From Xylaria sp. FL1777 (lineage: Eukaryota > Ascomycota > Sordariomycetes > Xylariales > Xylariaceae), in contig MU400542.1 in NCBI GenBank assembly GCA_022578965.1, positions 301,835 through 365,834 of the forward strand: a stretch of 64,000 nucleotides of DNA, written 5' to 3'. Shown here in pieces: positions 1-10,492 of the stretch. The translations under genes were made by a program, and so were the position numbers. The notes below the pieces were generated by a model, which did no database searches, was not told where the DNA came from, and was given only the letters and a program-made list of their open reading frames with translations. The stretch's first letter is position 1, and each line of letters opens with the position of its first letter.

Positions 1-630
1 ACTTTCCAGTCGCCACAACTCCATCTTCACAACTTATAAAATAAACATGCTGATAACCTCCCTCTTAAAAGATTCCAGAGTATGTGAAACTTATAAAACC
101 TACGACAAATATGTTGACACCCTTATTAAAATAACCTGTTTGAACAAGAATTACAGAATAAGATACAGTTATATATCAACTGAATCTACGAAATTCCTAT
201 TCGAATCTAATAGAGACAAGAAGACTACGTACTAATACAGTCCAGGATCGCCGCAGTTGTTATTTTGTTTTTGCTATAGGCCATCCGTCGAAGCTCGATC
301 CTCTTTCACTTCCCTAATACCCCGTTCTCAGAAACCGATCATTTGGCGAGTGGAAGCTAGGACGGGGCCAAGGGAAGAAGAGAAGGATGAGAAAGTGTGG
401 AGAAAATTATAAAATGGGAAGAATAGGAATTTGGGAGAAATATTTGGGTGAGGAGTGTAGTAGTGCGTGGTGTTACAAGAAAAGAGAAAGAAAGAAAACT
501 ATAATGTAGGTAGGAATATATAAAGCCCAAGAACAGAGAATAGCGGGAGAGAAGCAGGGATACATACTCTCTCACCCACGCCATACACACACAGCACCGG
601 GAAAGATAGGTATAGAGAGCATGAAATATA
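1..630. other. 3' flank of the secreted Ser/Thr-rich gene
   Basis: No supported gene. The first 300 bases are moderately AT-rich and hold only a 62-codon plus-strand frame with no recognisable features. Bases 350-630 are the downstream (3' UTR side) of the minus-strand gene ending at 631 and are pyrimidine-rich on that strand, as is common for fungal 3' UTRs. I could not pick a single polyadenylation signal. Confidence 0.5.
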
Positions 631-3590
631 TCAACGCGCCACCAACACAGGCCGCATGGTCGTCGCGAAAGTCGTCGCGGGCGGCGGCGGCGGCGGCAAC
701 GACAGAGGCGGGTGGACGACGGCAGAGGGGAATATGGCGACCTGGTCCAGCCCGACGATGTTCGCAGGGGCCGCGTCGAGCTGGTAGCTAAAGGAGAGCT
801 GCAGCAGGCGATCGACGGCGACATAATCGACGACGACGAGCGTCCATTCGCCCCCGTCAACAGCTACCTCTTTCACTCCTTTCCCTTTCCCTTTCCCTTC
901 TTTTCCTCCTCCTCCCACTCCTCCTCTCTCATTTTCTTCCGTCCCCCGAGTAATCTTCCCCCTCTTCTCCAACCCCAACCCCAACCCCAACCCCCTTCCA
1001 ATAGGGGCCAGCGCACTACTACTCGTATCGTTGCCCCCCGGCCCGTAATTCACGGCGCCGACGACGAGGATCTGCCTGTCGTTGGCGGAGAGCACGAGGC
1101 GCGCCGCGTTGCGCGCCGCGAAGCGCACGCTGAACTGGATGCGCAGGAGTGTTCCCGGACGGCTGAAGACGAGGTCGGACCGTAGACGCAGGTTCTCGCG
1201 CAGGTGCTGCGTCTGCGCGTTCGAGGCCATGCTTACTTCGAAGGAGGTGCAGCTCCCGTTCGCGCCGGAGCCGGAAGAGCTGGAGCCGGGGCTGGAGCTG
1301 GATACGAGCGCGTACTCTGTGCTGAAGAGGTCTACTAGGTCCACGCTCCAGGGCGATAGGCCTGCTTCGAAGTCGCCGTTGTCGAGGATGCCTGTGTCGA
1401 TGGGTGTTGAGGTACATGTTGTGCTTGCGGTTGGGGGGGAGGGCAGTGTTGTTGTTGTTGTGTTGGATGATAGCGTCGTAGAGGGGAATATGGGCGTGGG
1501 CGTGGGTATGGAATTTGTTTGGGATCCTAGGCTGCTGGTTGCTGTGACTGTGGAAGAGGACGATGATGTTAGTGATAGCGATGCTGGTGTACTGCCGGTG
1601 TCACTCCCGCCGCTGCTCCTGCTCGTCAATGTCTCTGTCCCGCTCCCATCTGATTGGGAGTTAGACGGGGTTGATGACGATGCCGAGCCTGTCATTACTG
1701 TTGTCGATGACGAAGATCCGCTTCCCGTCGCCATCCAAGTCGCCGTTGAACTTAGTGGTGTCGTAGAGTTGGGGAAGGACACCGACGATGAAGAGGAGAT
1801 TTGCGTTGAACTCGGGGGTATCTGTGTCCCAGAACCGGAAGCAGAGCTCGTCAAACCAGAGGAGGCACCGATAGACGTGTTGTTAGAGACGCCAGTCGTT
1901 GACGTCGATGTGGGGTTCAAGTCTGATGTTGAATTAGTAGAAGAAGTAGGTGTTTCCGTAGCTGAGCTGGGTTGCCAACTCGTGGATGTTGATGAGGCAC
2001 TCGAAGCCGGCTTAGAGTTGATACCCGAGGAGAGTGTGTTCGTACTACCCGTTGACGAATTATTCGAGGTAAACGATGATGTGACTGATCCCGACCCTGA
2101 GCCAGTACCAGACACATCAGTCGATGAAATTCCGGCCGCAGACGATACCATGCTCGTCGTGGAGATGTTTCCTGGAGCACCTAGTGTCCAGCTGGAAGTC
2201 ACCATAGTTGTGCTTGAGTTCGATAAAGTTGTTGGTATCACTGTCACACTGCTTGTGGTTGACGTGTCACTATTTGTAGCGCTTCCATTCATCGAGCTTT
2301 GAATTATTGATATGGTCGTCGTGATAGTAGGTCTGTTCGTGTCCGTACTGGTCACTGTAGTAAAGTTCCAGGAGTTAGAAGATGTGTCACTCCCAGTTGC
2401 TGATCCCGAGTTTATCGTGGTACTTCCACTTGAACCTGGACGACTGGCTTGGGAGTTAGTAGGAGAAGATGTCGCCGTGGTGTCTGAATTAGCGCTACCG
2501 GCTGAACTACCAGAAGTAGCGGTGCTCGCGCTGCTCAAGATTATGGACGAGCCGTTGCTGTTAGTCGGCATAGGGGCGGTTGGGTTGGGCGAGCTACCCC
2601 CGGCGCTGGTAAAGGTTCCAGTTGATATCGATGGTGTTGCGCTAGTCGCACTCCCTGAGGGAAGAGTGAATGTGTCAGAGATGGTCAATGTCGCGGTACT
2701 TGAGGTGGTCCAGCTGGAAGTAAGCGATGTCGTATTCATATTAGATGCACCGTTCGAAGAAGAAACAACTATTCCGCTCGAGATATGCGTGCCAGAGCCT
2801 GATGATCCAAACGAGGTCATTGTAGTTGGGTTCATGCCGGTTACAGAAGAAGGAGGTGAGATCGTAGGTAGTGTTGTAGTAGAATCTGTCCCTGAAAGTA
2901 TACCAGACGACCAGGAAATGTTCCCGGAGGCGGTGGTCTGCATTGTCAGAGAGATGGTGGAAGTTGTCTGTAGGATTGGAACTGTGGTGCCCCCAGAGAT
3001 AGTAGTAACAGGCGTTGACTCGTTAGATCCCATGTTGGCACTGCTGGCCGTAGATCCAGGAAGAGAGCTGGAAGACGTAGACCATGACGACTGAGATCCG
3101 CCAGAGAAGCTCATCAATGTCGTGAAGCTATTGCTCGGAGGCGGGAGAGTAAATCCAGGATAAGACGAGACTCCAACCCAAGAAGCAGAAGAAGACAAAC
3201 AATCCGAGGTTGAAGCTGTTGTTGGCGATGGGCAGTCCACGGCGCATCGGCAGGCCGCTATGTAAGGCAACGTGTTGGAATTACCGCATGCCACTGTAGC
3301 TTGCGGCGGGAAGTTGGTGGCCCCGTATGCTCCCGCGGTCGAACAGTACTCGATGGCTTCTTCCAGGGCGGTTGAATTGTCACAGGGGAATAAGGCATTA
3401 TAACAGCTTAGACGAAAAGAGGCTATTAGTTACACCCAACTTTCGAAGAAGTTAACCACACCGGCCAGTCGACTTGGAAGACTTACTTAATATCAACTCC
3501 GTCGCATTGAGCTCTCACGCCCGCAGTGAATGCAAAGAAGAAGAAGAATATGCTCAAGCTTTTGAGCCTGGCTAGTAGTGACCCAGACAT
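631..3590 (-). CDS. Secreted Ser/Thr-rich (mucin-like) protein with C-terminal beta-sandwich-like domain
   Basis: Two exons, 3590-3487 and 3406-631, joined across an 80-bp intron (donor GTAAGT, acceptor CTAAG). Together they make 2,880 nt, or 959 aa. The start is set by a clear signal peptide in exon 1: basic n-region, a Phe-rich core around residues 12-23, likely cleavage after VRA. Residues about 28-75 hold several Cys. About 75-700 are almost entirely Ser, Thr, Gly, Asn and Pro, a likely heavily O-glycosylated stalk. From residue 708 a folded region begins with ILDNGDFEAGLSPW, resembling the opening of carbohydrate-binding or adhesin-type beta-sandwich modules, and runs to about 930. It is interrupted at about 831-880 by a Gly/Lys-rich insert with a dibasic EKR (possible Kex2 site). 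The C-terminus has no hydrophobic tail, so no GPI anchor is expected. A cell-wall or extracellular adhesin-like role is inference. The long open frames on the opposite strand are shadows of Ser/Thr codon repetition. Confidence 0.85.
971..995 (-). repeat. G-rich tandem repeat with G-quadruplex potential inside the coding sequence
   Basis: On the coding (minus) strand this reads as four GGGG blocks separated by TT, a telomere-like pattern. It is in frame and encodes the Gly-Leu dipeptide run of the low-complexity insert at about residues 833-840 of the secreted protein. Confidence 0.8.
3407..3486 (-). other. Intron of the secreted Ser/Thr-rich gene
   Basis: Eighty bases, donor GTAAGT, branch-like AACTAAT about 20 bases before the acceptor CTAAG. 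Splicing joins AA to C to make an Asn codon and keeps the frame open from the signal peptide into the large exon. Without it the large frame would lack a start with a signal peptide. Confidence 0.8.
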
Positions 3591-3751
3591 AATCACAGAT
3601 AGTGTCATTTACAGTGGCAGGAAGATATGTATAGAGAGAGTAGGTAGGTCTCCTAACAGAGACGAATATAGCGAGTGACGAGACACGATCAAATACGACG
3701 AACAGAAGCGGTGTCGTTGAACAGCGTAGGAGATCGGATTACTATCTTGCT

Positions 3752-3759
3752 ACTTATAC
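3752..3759 (-). promoter_or_regulatory. Possible TATA-like element
   Basis: Minus strand reads GGTATAAGTA, about 160 bases before the ATG at 3590 and followed by pyrimidine-rich sequence, a usual fungal promoter layout. Weak evidence, since many fungal genes lack a TATA box. Confidence 0.3.
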
Positions 3760-5047
3760 CGAACCAGTATCCTTTAAATTAATATGACTCCGTTACTCCT
3801 ACATCTTGCTTCTACGAATAAACAACCTAGGTAGGTCGAAATGTGAACCAGACGAATATCCGTCCAACACGCATCTCTCGTGATACTGTACGGACAAAAT
3901 GAAGTCAGGTATGACCACATAATCAATAAATAATGTGCGTTTATTTCCGACATTGGAATGTGTTAGCTGACGGCGAGGGTCTCGGAGTCAATGTTTCTAG
4001 CCGTCGGTTGAATTTCCCTCCTCGTTTACATGACATGAGATGAGACTATCGTAGACATGTGCTAATGAAGAAGGGATTATTGAGACCTCGTCGCATGCTG
4101 CGCAACCGTTTCGTGTTAGGTATATCTGGTGTCATATCAGATCGTACCTGCAGGGCATTTCTGAGCTGACATCCCAGGTTAGGTATGTTTTAAAGAAAAA
4201 GGATTGATGCGAAAATTCCCTTCAGTCCTCTCTTTATCTACTAGGGCCGTTGTCTACGACATGACAGCATGCTGTGCGAGGAAGCCATTCTAAACCGAGA
4301 AACAACAGGCTACTCCAAGACGCTCACACGTTCAAGGAAAGGCATATTCCTATTTCGGTAGTTGGAAAAGACATCATGGGCTGCGAGGTCGGACAGAATT
4401 TCAGCCCAAGAGCCAAGGGCTAGAGATAGATACTCGTAATACCGAGACATTACATTACCAATGTGCTACCTACCGTTGCATATCACCACTCGCTACGATC
4501 TTTAACAAGAGTACCATGGAGTGAACGATATCGGATTGCAGACTTCTACCTCGTCTCATTGAAAACATATCGCTTGAACCGTATTTCACCCGGGCCTCAA
4601 AGTTCCAGGCATGGCCATCGCTGACCTCGTACCAGAGTCTCTGCACAAGTCCCCAGCAAGAAACAAAGCCCACCCGTCTCCGCTCGTGTGAATCAGGACT
4701 CTGTGGAACTTGGTTGCCTGACTCGCAATTATGATTGAATGTATCTCCTTCCGAATCCAGCTGACTCGCCGACAGAACCTTGAGCGATCTTCGTGATATC
4801 ATGATAACATGGCAAGAAAGTTTCTTTACTTCCAATTCGTTAGGCCCATGTCATATGTTTCAAAGTCCTATTCTAGACAATAAGATTTGGTCATTCTGTA
4901 TGACGCCTTTTAGCGCCTCGAATAAAACGATACCGGGGGGTATCAAGAGACAGGCCCAGGTAGACAAATAGGTACGCCTTTTTATTAGTCTAGTATATAG
5001 GTACTGAGTAGATACCTATCATGGAGTCATTCAGCATTTAATGCCGA

Positions 5048-5071
5048 GTACCCCTGTACCCCTGTACCCTT
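5048..5071. repeat. 8-bp tandem repeat in 3' flank
   Basis: Three consecutive copies of GTACCCCT, the last being GTACCCTT, just beyond the stop codon of the ankyrin-CorA gene. Probably a simple-sequence expansion in the 3' UTR. Confidence 0.8.
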
Positions 5072-5107
5072 GTATACCCGGTAGACAGTAGGGACAAAAA
5101 CCTTTCC

Positions 5108-8100
5108 TCAAAACCGCCCACTTTCCAAGTCCTGGCTGAGACCCCTAGGTCTCGTCCCAGAAGACGCCGCCCACGTGATGTTACTGCCATTGACATTGCT
5201 ATTAGGATTACTATTCCCGCTCCCCGAGCCCGCTTTCCTACGCCGCTCAGCCGCAGAGCCAGGGGACAGGCGGCCGTGGTCGTAGTCGTTATGTTGTTCG
5301 TCGCCGCGGCTGTGGAGGCTGGGTCGCACCCACGTCTTAGCAGGATCGCTTCGGTGCCCGTCCCAGTCCTCTGGACGGCTGGGCGGCGGCTGGTAGTAGT
5401 CCTCGCGGCGCGACGAGAAGGACGGCTTGGGGAGTTCGACGCGCTCGCGGGTGAAGGTCGTCTTCAGAGTGAGCAGGTCCATATTATGCGCACCCTCGTC
5501 TTTATGCTGTGCGCGGTGTTTCTTGGTCCATGCTAGACCGTGTCTCTCCCCGAACATGCCCCTTGCTCGTGAGAAGAGGTTGATTGCCCCGTTCGAGATC
5601 TCTTGGACTGTGAATGCGAGTGCTACGAGTGGTATGCTGATGGCAAAGCCAATGCCGAATAGGTATTTGCTGACGTACGGGATGGAAAGTTGTAAACCCT
5701 CCTGCCATTCTACGAAGTTGATCGCGAAGAAGGATGCGATGAATGATAGCGGCAGGAATATAATTGTCACAATTGTGAATACCATGATAGTCTGCCCCTG
5801 CTTAGCCGCGATGACCGCCTGGTCGCCAGCGAACCTCGCCTCGAGAGCGTTGCTGTGTTTCTGCTTCAGGTCGAGCAAGTCGGTAAGACCGTCATACAGC
5901 GACAACGCCTGTCTGTCCATACGGCTGACATCCTTCTGCTTGGCGTCAAGGCCACGCTTCTGCTCACCAGTGCGACGTCGAATTTCTGACACCACGGCGT
6001 CGGTCGTGCGGCGCGAGCCCTCGCCGCGCACCTCATCTGTCACGAACCCCTCCAGATAGGTAACAGTCTGTAGTTGCGCGTCAAGGATGCCCATGATGAT
6101 ATTGAGTTCATCACGGATATCCTTGATCTCGGCGAGTAGAGAAGTCTCGACACCGATATCAAGTAGTGCGTCGAGAAACTGATCCGCGTCATCCTTGTCT
6201 AGATGCTCGTAGCCTATGTTAAGAGCTGACCGGCTCGTGCGGCGCCGTAGCCACTGCGCAGACTGCTCCGAGGCGCGGTTGAAGCGACTGAAGAGCCGAC
6301 TTTCACGGTCCGTAACTACCCCTATGGAGTTCTCGAACATATCTAGGAATTGGTAGTTCTGATCATCGAGTCGGCTGCGGTCAAACATCCCCGAACATCG
6401 ACTCGTAATCAGCATGGCGAGGTCGTAGACTGATTGAATTGGGGGCCGAGTTTTCGCATTTGTCTCTTCAATGATTCCGTCTAAAACATTCAATGGATCG
6501 TTCTTGGGCTGAGCCCAGCGCTGGGGGAAACACGTGATAACGAGATCTGAGAGTTGTGAGTTCACAACCACCACAAATATTGGGATGGAAGTCTGTACCT
6601 TTTCCAATAACCCAGAGCCATAGTTGATCGACCATGAATACCTTCTCCTCAATTCCATATCTCTTACAAAAACGATAAACAACCCTATTGGAAGCTCGGG
6701 ATCAGTAACTACTATGTAAGTATCAAAGACTAGTCCTAGGGACATGTAGAAACGATGACCACGGAGGTTGCCAAGAAAGTAAAAGAAAAAGACTGAAGAA
6801 AAAGGAAGATCACATACTGATCTGTGTCTCGAGCCGAGGTATCAATGCCATGATAGAAAAATTGATCGAGAGTTCTGCGCGGATGTAATGGCGGAGTACT
6901 ATTTAAGTACGCCTCAATAAGCAAGGAATCTCTATTGGGGGGATCTATGTGTTGATTCTTTTCATGTACGCGGTCGATGGCGTTGCTCATCTCTCGGCGC
7001 CTCTCATCCGTTTCGTAATGTAGGAAAGGCATCTGCATGAGGTTAGTAAAGTTCCTAATGATTTAGGACACACCTTACAAAAAGTACGATTTTCCCATGT
7101 GAGGCGGCATGACGCTACAAGAATTCAAGAGTTAGAAACTATCGCCTATAGCATAAAAAAAGATTTTGTTTTTCTTGGGATTTCCAAGTGGGAAATGTGG
7201 TTTTTTTTTTCTTCAAAACGATAAACAAACAACTCTGGAAAGCGTACTGGTGTATCCCAAGGAAGAGACAATGAGAGCTTCCCGCTCCCACTGCTCGCAA
7301 TGCTGTCTTGCCTCTGAGGAGGATTACCAGGCGGTCCTTTAGCTCGTTTCGGTCTCTTTGGGTGCCGTTCAGCAATCTGTTCAGATTTACTCTTCTTTTT
7401 TGTCTCGGACTTTATCGTGGAATCATCCGGAACATCTGATGAATTCCTGGATAAGAGGGCGTTCCCATCCTGCGATGGTTTTGGACTAAGCTCCGATGGG
7501 TGTTCGGATAGGGTAGTTAGTGGCTTGTCCTCCTTTTTGTCCGGCACGTCTCTTCGGGGCGATGGTATACGGTGGCAGAATGGTCGCATGAAATGCGCAT
7601 GGGCGAAAGGCCCCTGCGATAAGCAAGGTTAGTAATCGTCAATTTGAGAGTGGTTTGTGAGTGTTTTGAATGCGTGTAGAAATTTCTAAGACGTATGCAA
7701 GCCCAAACAGAGCCTCCAGCCCAAGCTACCTCTCCAATGCCGCGACACGGAGAGGATAATGACCCAGGAATTACTTACTCTATGCTCCTGATCAAAACAC
7801 TTTTCCAATGCCTTAAAGGACTCGATATCTCGGTGTCCAGCTTCTATAAAAGACTTTGCTAAGAGGGTCTACCAATGCGTCAAGACTTAAGTTTTAAAGA
7901 ACAGAGGAGGTCAAATTACCTCGACCCATACAATCTACGACACGACGTTAGCACACATAAATTGACATGAGGGGGGGGGGGGGGGGGGGGGGGGCAAAAA
8001 AAAAATTATGGGGGGGGAGTGGAAAAAAAAAAAAAGGTGGTGTTTTTTTTAAATTTTTTGGAGACCANNNNNNNNNNGGTCACAATATACATTATTGGCA

Positions 8101-9435
8101 GGGAGATGAATCCATCTAAAGTCTGGTTTGTAGTGTAAATTGTTGGTCAACGTCGAGACTCGCGGCTTATCAAGTTCATTGTTCCAGCCGTACAACAGGT
8201 CGTAAACAGAGTACTTAGACACAAGCTGTCTCTTCTCGAACTGCCCGAAGTCCACAACAGTCGCCTCAAAGGCCTTGCAGGCACTTTCTTCAAGAGCGGA
8301 CAGCCTATCCGCCGTCCGTGCAGGTGATAATAATTGAACGATCTCCGCGTGATGCTTTTCAGCAGCGCATAGCATAGGCGTTCGGTCAAACCCGTCCTTC
8401 TTGGCAGTGTTGACATCCGGCCGAGTTAACAGAAGTTTTACAATGTCTTCGAAGCCGTTGAATGCAGCCCAACTGGCCGGGATCAGATCAGTTACCGATG
8501 AAGTCGCATAGGAGGGTGGGATTGAGCCCGGAATGCACGTACTGGAGGGGGGTCATCCCGTTCGATAGCTCAGCATTCACTTTCGCCTTGGTTCCGAGCA
8601 ATAGGGCGACGACGGACAGATATCCGCTCTGGGCGGCGTTATGCAGAGGCGTCCAGCCCCCATCACTCGTAGCTTCGGGGTCGGCGTTGTAATGGAGCAG
8701 TAATTTCACCATCTCATCGCGGTTTTCTTCATCATTGCTCTCGGCGGACAGGTGGAGCGCTGTGCGCCCGCGATTGTTCGCCGCGCCGACATTGGCCTTG
8801 TTCTCGAGCAGGAACCTCGCAAGCTCAATGTTGCTATTGGTAGCAGCCCACAAGAGCGGCGTCCGACCAATATGGTCGCGCACCTCCAAGTCGGCGCCGT
8901 ACCGGTGTAGCAGACGCAATGTCTCAATCGTCCATTTCGCCTTGGTTTTCTTTTCCGACGCAAGATAGAGAAGAGGAGATCTGCCCTCCTTGTCTTTAGC
9001 GTTAACGTCGGCGCGACCGCTGGCTAAAGCCTCCACAACCTTATTGTGACCCTTGATAGACGCAATGAACAATGCGGTCTGGCCTGATCGGTTACGAGCG
9101 TTTGGGTCGGCGTGATTGACAAGCAATTCGGAGACGACAGCGACGTTGCCAGCCTCGGCGGCTTTCACGAGCGCAGGGGTCTCGGTGTCGCGCTTAGTGT
9201 TGACGTCGGCGCCGCATTCGAGGAGGAGACGCACAATGGAGAGTTTCCCGCGAGCAGCAACTTTCTGTAGCGCCTGGCGCAGCGCGTCGAGGTCGGCAGA
9301 CGAGACCCAGGGGGGTTCTTCGGCAAGGATATCTCGGACGCGGGCTTCGTTGGCTTGAGCTGAGGCAGCTATGAGTCGCAAGTGGCGCTGGTCTGGCTGA
9401 CTCTGACTGCTCGCAACACTGGCCTGCGAAGCCAT
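5108..9435 (-). CDS. Ankyrin-repeat CorA-like divalent cation transporter family protein
   Basis: Reconstructed as nine exons: 9435-8543, 8472-8091, 7934-7920, 7868-7779, 7613-7248, 7114-7079, 7032-6818, 6684-6599 and 6546-5108. They total 3,522 nt (1,173 aa), and every junction keeps the frame. Residues about 49-350 form roughly nine ankyrin repeats (repeated TPLxxAA and ADVN motifs). Residues 416-425 read FRWIHLPANN and continue IVWVE, the conserved entry to the fungal CorA-like part. A basic, Ser-rich linker covers 461-582, then KIVLFMPFLHYET and LDQFFYHGIDTSARDTDQ motifs, a helical stalk, and two membrane helices at about 948-970 and 988-1009 joined by a short loop. The usual bacterial CorA GMN motif is absent; FFAINFVEW occupies that place, so Mg2+ transport itself is unproven. 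The C-terminal tail (about 1010-1173) is charged and Gly/Ser/Asn-rich. Introns have CTAAC-type branch sites. The start ATG has a good context (GGCATGG). Both termini are expected on the cytosolic side by family analogy. Confidence 0.88.
7920..7934 (-). other. 15-bp microexon of the ankyrin-CorA gene
   Basis: On the minus strand GCTAAC is followed by acceptor GTCGTAG, then ATTGTATGGGTCGAG, then donor GTAATT. The five codons read Ile-Val-Trp-Val-Glu. They sit exactly where the family motif requires a Trp-Val-Glu after HLPANN, and both flanking junctions are phase 0. Skipping this exon would keep the frame but lose the motif. Confidence 0.75.
7971..8077. other. Assembly gap with flanking homopolymer artefact
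   Basis: Ten N at 8068-8077 are preceded by 24 G in a row (7971-7994), then runs of A, G and T with almost no complex sequence. Such junk next to a scaffold gap is typical of low-quality read ends. It lies wholly within the second intron of the ankyrin-CorA gene (8090-7935), so the true intron length is unknown but no codon is lost. Confidence 0.9.
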
Positions 9436-9444
9436 GCCTCAATT

Positions 9445-9472
9445 CAGCAGCCGCAGCCGCAGCAGCAGCAGC
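9445..9472 (-). repeat. CTG/CGG trinucleotide repeat in the 5' UTR
   Basis: On the plus strand a run of CAG and CCG triplets ends about 10 bases before the start codon of the ankyrin-CorA gene. It is likely in the leader of that mRNA, where it could form a GC-rich hairpin. Any regulatory effect is speculation. Confidence 0.75.
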
Positions 9473-9877
9473 GAAAAGGGGCAAGCAGCTGAAATGACCG
9501 GTGTTGTCGCGTAATTGAGTTTCGGTCAGCAGAGAAAAATACAGTGGGTAGGCAGCCTGGACAAACGCGTCGCGGGTGGCTATAATTGGAGCCCCATGGT
9601 TTAGGAGAGTCCTGTAGATATATCGCAACTTGGAATTTGTGTGTATGTTAGTCCGCGAAACTCAAAGCAATTGAAGGACTTGACTCTTGCTCGTTGTGTA
9701 TTGTGTATTGTGTGTTGTTCGTCGGCTTTTCGTGATGCTTCGTTTCTTAGCTTATACGTTCTAGCTTATTCATCTAGCGGTCAAATTAAAGTAAGGGAGA
9801 ACGAAAAAGCACCTCTCACTTCCCGTCTTGGCTCACATCAGTGGCCCGGTCAATTGGCTAATATTGTAATATACTAC

Positions 9878-9894
9878 TACCTACCTACCTACCT
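9878..9894. repeat. (CTAC)n microsatellite
   Basis: Four successive CTAC units on the plus strand. The same motif recurs singly or doubly in other intergenic parts of the window (near 3645, 3830, 12975 and 13036). Confidence 0.85.
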
Positions 9895-10492
9895 ATTCTT
9901 ACTGCGTATGCAACACCACCACACTGTGTCGTGAAAAGGTTGGTAGTGCAGATTGGTTGAGATCGATTAGCGAGGATTAAATTAAGATAGAGGCGGGGGT
10001 AGATGGAGAAAGCTCGTCCTCCTCCTTGGCGTAAGACTTTGACAATTCACACAACAGCAACTTCAACTACTTAGATTTTTGCCTAAACCTAGATATCTTT
10101 TTCACCGCATGGTATGCCCACTTGTAGGTTGTCGAATGCGAATCACACCGCACATGGCCATTAACCTCCCTGCCGAGTTCCGGTCAGAAAGTAGATGAGC
10201 TTTCTCAATTACTTAACAATATCATATTAAAGTAAGCAGTTGGTTCTAACGATATGAGTAAAAAGACAGTTGTTACATTGTGGTATATCCTTTCCAAAAA
10301 CCCGATGCCCTCTCTTCCCCAATTACCAAAAAAATACAGTACTCTCTATGTAGGTACATTATGTGGCCGCTGGCCTATGAAGCAGATGAAGCCGTGACGT
10401 CGTAAACAAGCCGTTTATAGGTATCGTGTTGCACACTAGACTCCGGTTGTCCTCTTTTTTCCCCGCTATACACAAATCACTATACACAGTAT

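Larger units (their letters stand above)
3591..5107. other. Intergenic region, promoter of the secreted Ser/Thr-rich gene
   Basis: Lies between the stop of the ankyrin-CorA gene (5108) and the start of the secreted protein gene (3590), both on the minus strand. The part nearest 3590 should be promoter and 5' UTR, with a CT-rich stretch on the minus strand at about 3630-3660. A 121-codon minus-strand frame at 4835-4470 has no family resemblance and no supporting signals; I do not call it a gene. Confidence 0.5.
9436..10492. other. Intergenic region, promoter of the ankyrin-CorA gene
   Basis: Between the SGNH hydrolase stop (10493) and the ankyrin-CorA start (9435). Contains the trinucleotide repeat near 9450, a (CTAC)n tract at 9878-9894 and no credible gene. 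A 97-codon plus-strand frame at 9641-9934 has no recognisable features and runs through the CTAC tract. Confidence 0.5.

Noticed and set aside
357..860. 167-codon minus-strand frame overlapping the end of the secreted protein gene
   Set aside because: It is out of frame with the supported protein and its Arg-rich part is the alternative frame of the GC-rich 3' end.
4470..4835. 121-codon minus-strand frame between two genes
   Set aside because: No recognisable family, no signal peptide, no intron context; lies in the promoter region of the secreted protein gene.
8049..8375. The ankyrin continuation as a separate gene or a frameshift
   Set aside because: A 70-bp intron at 8542-8473 with GTACGT donor and CCAG acceptor joins it in frame to the main ankyrin exon, restoring PLHWAAFNGFEDIVKLLL.
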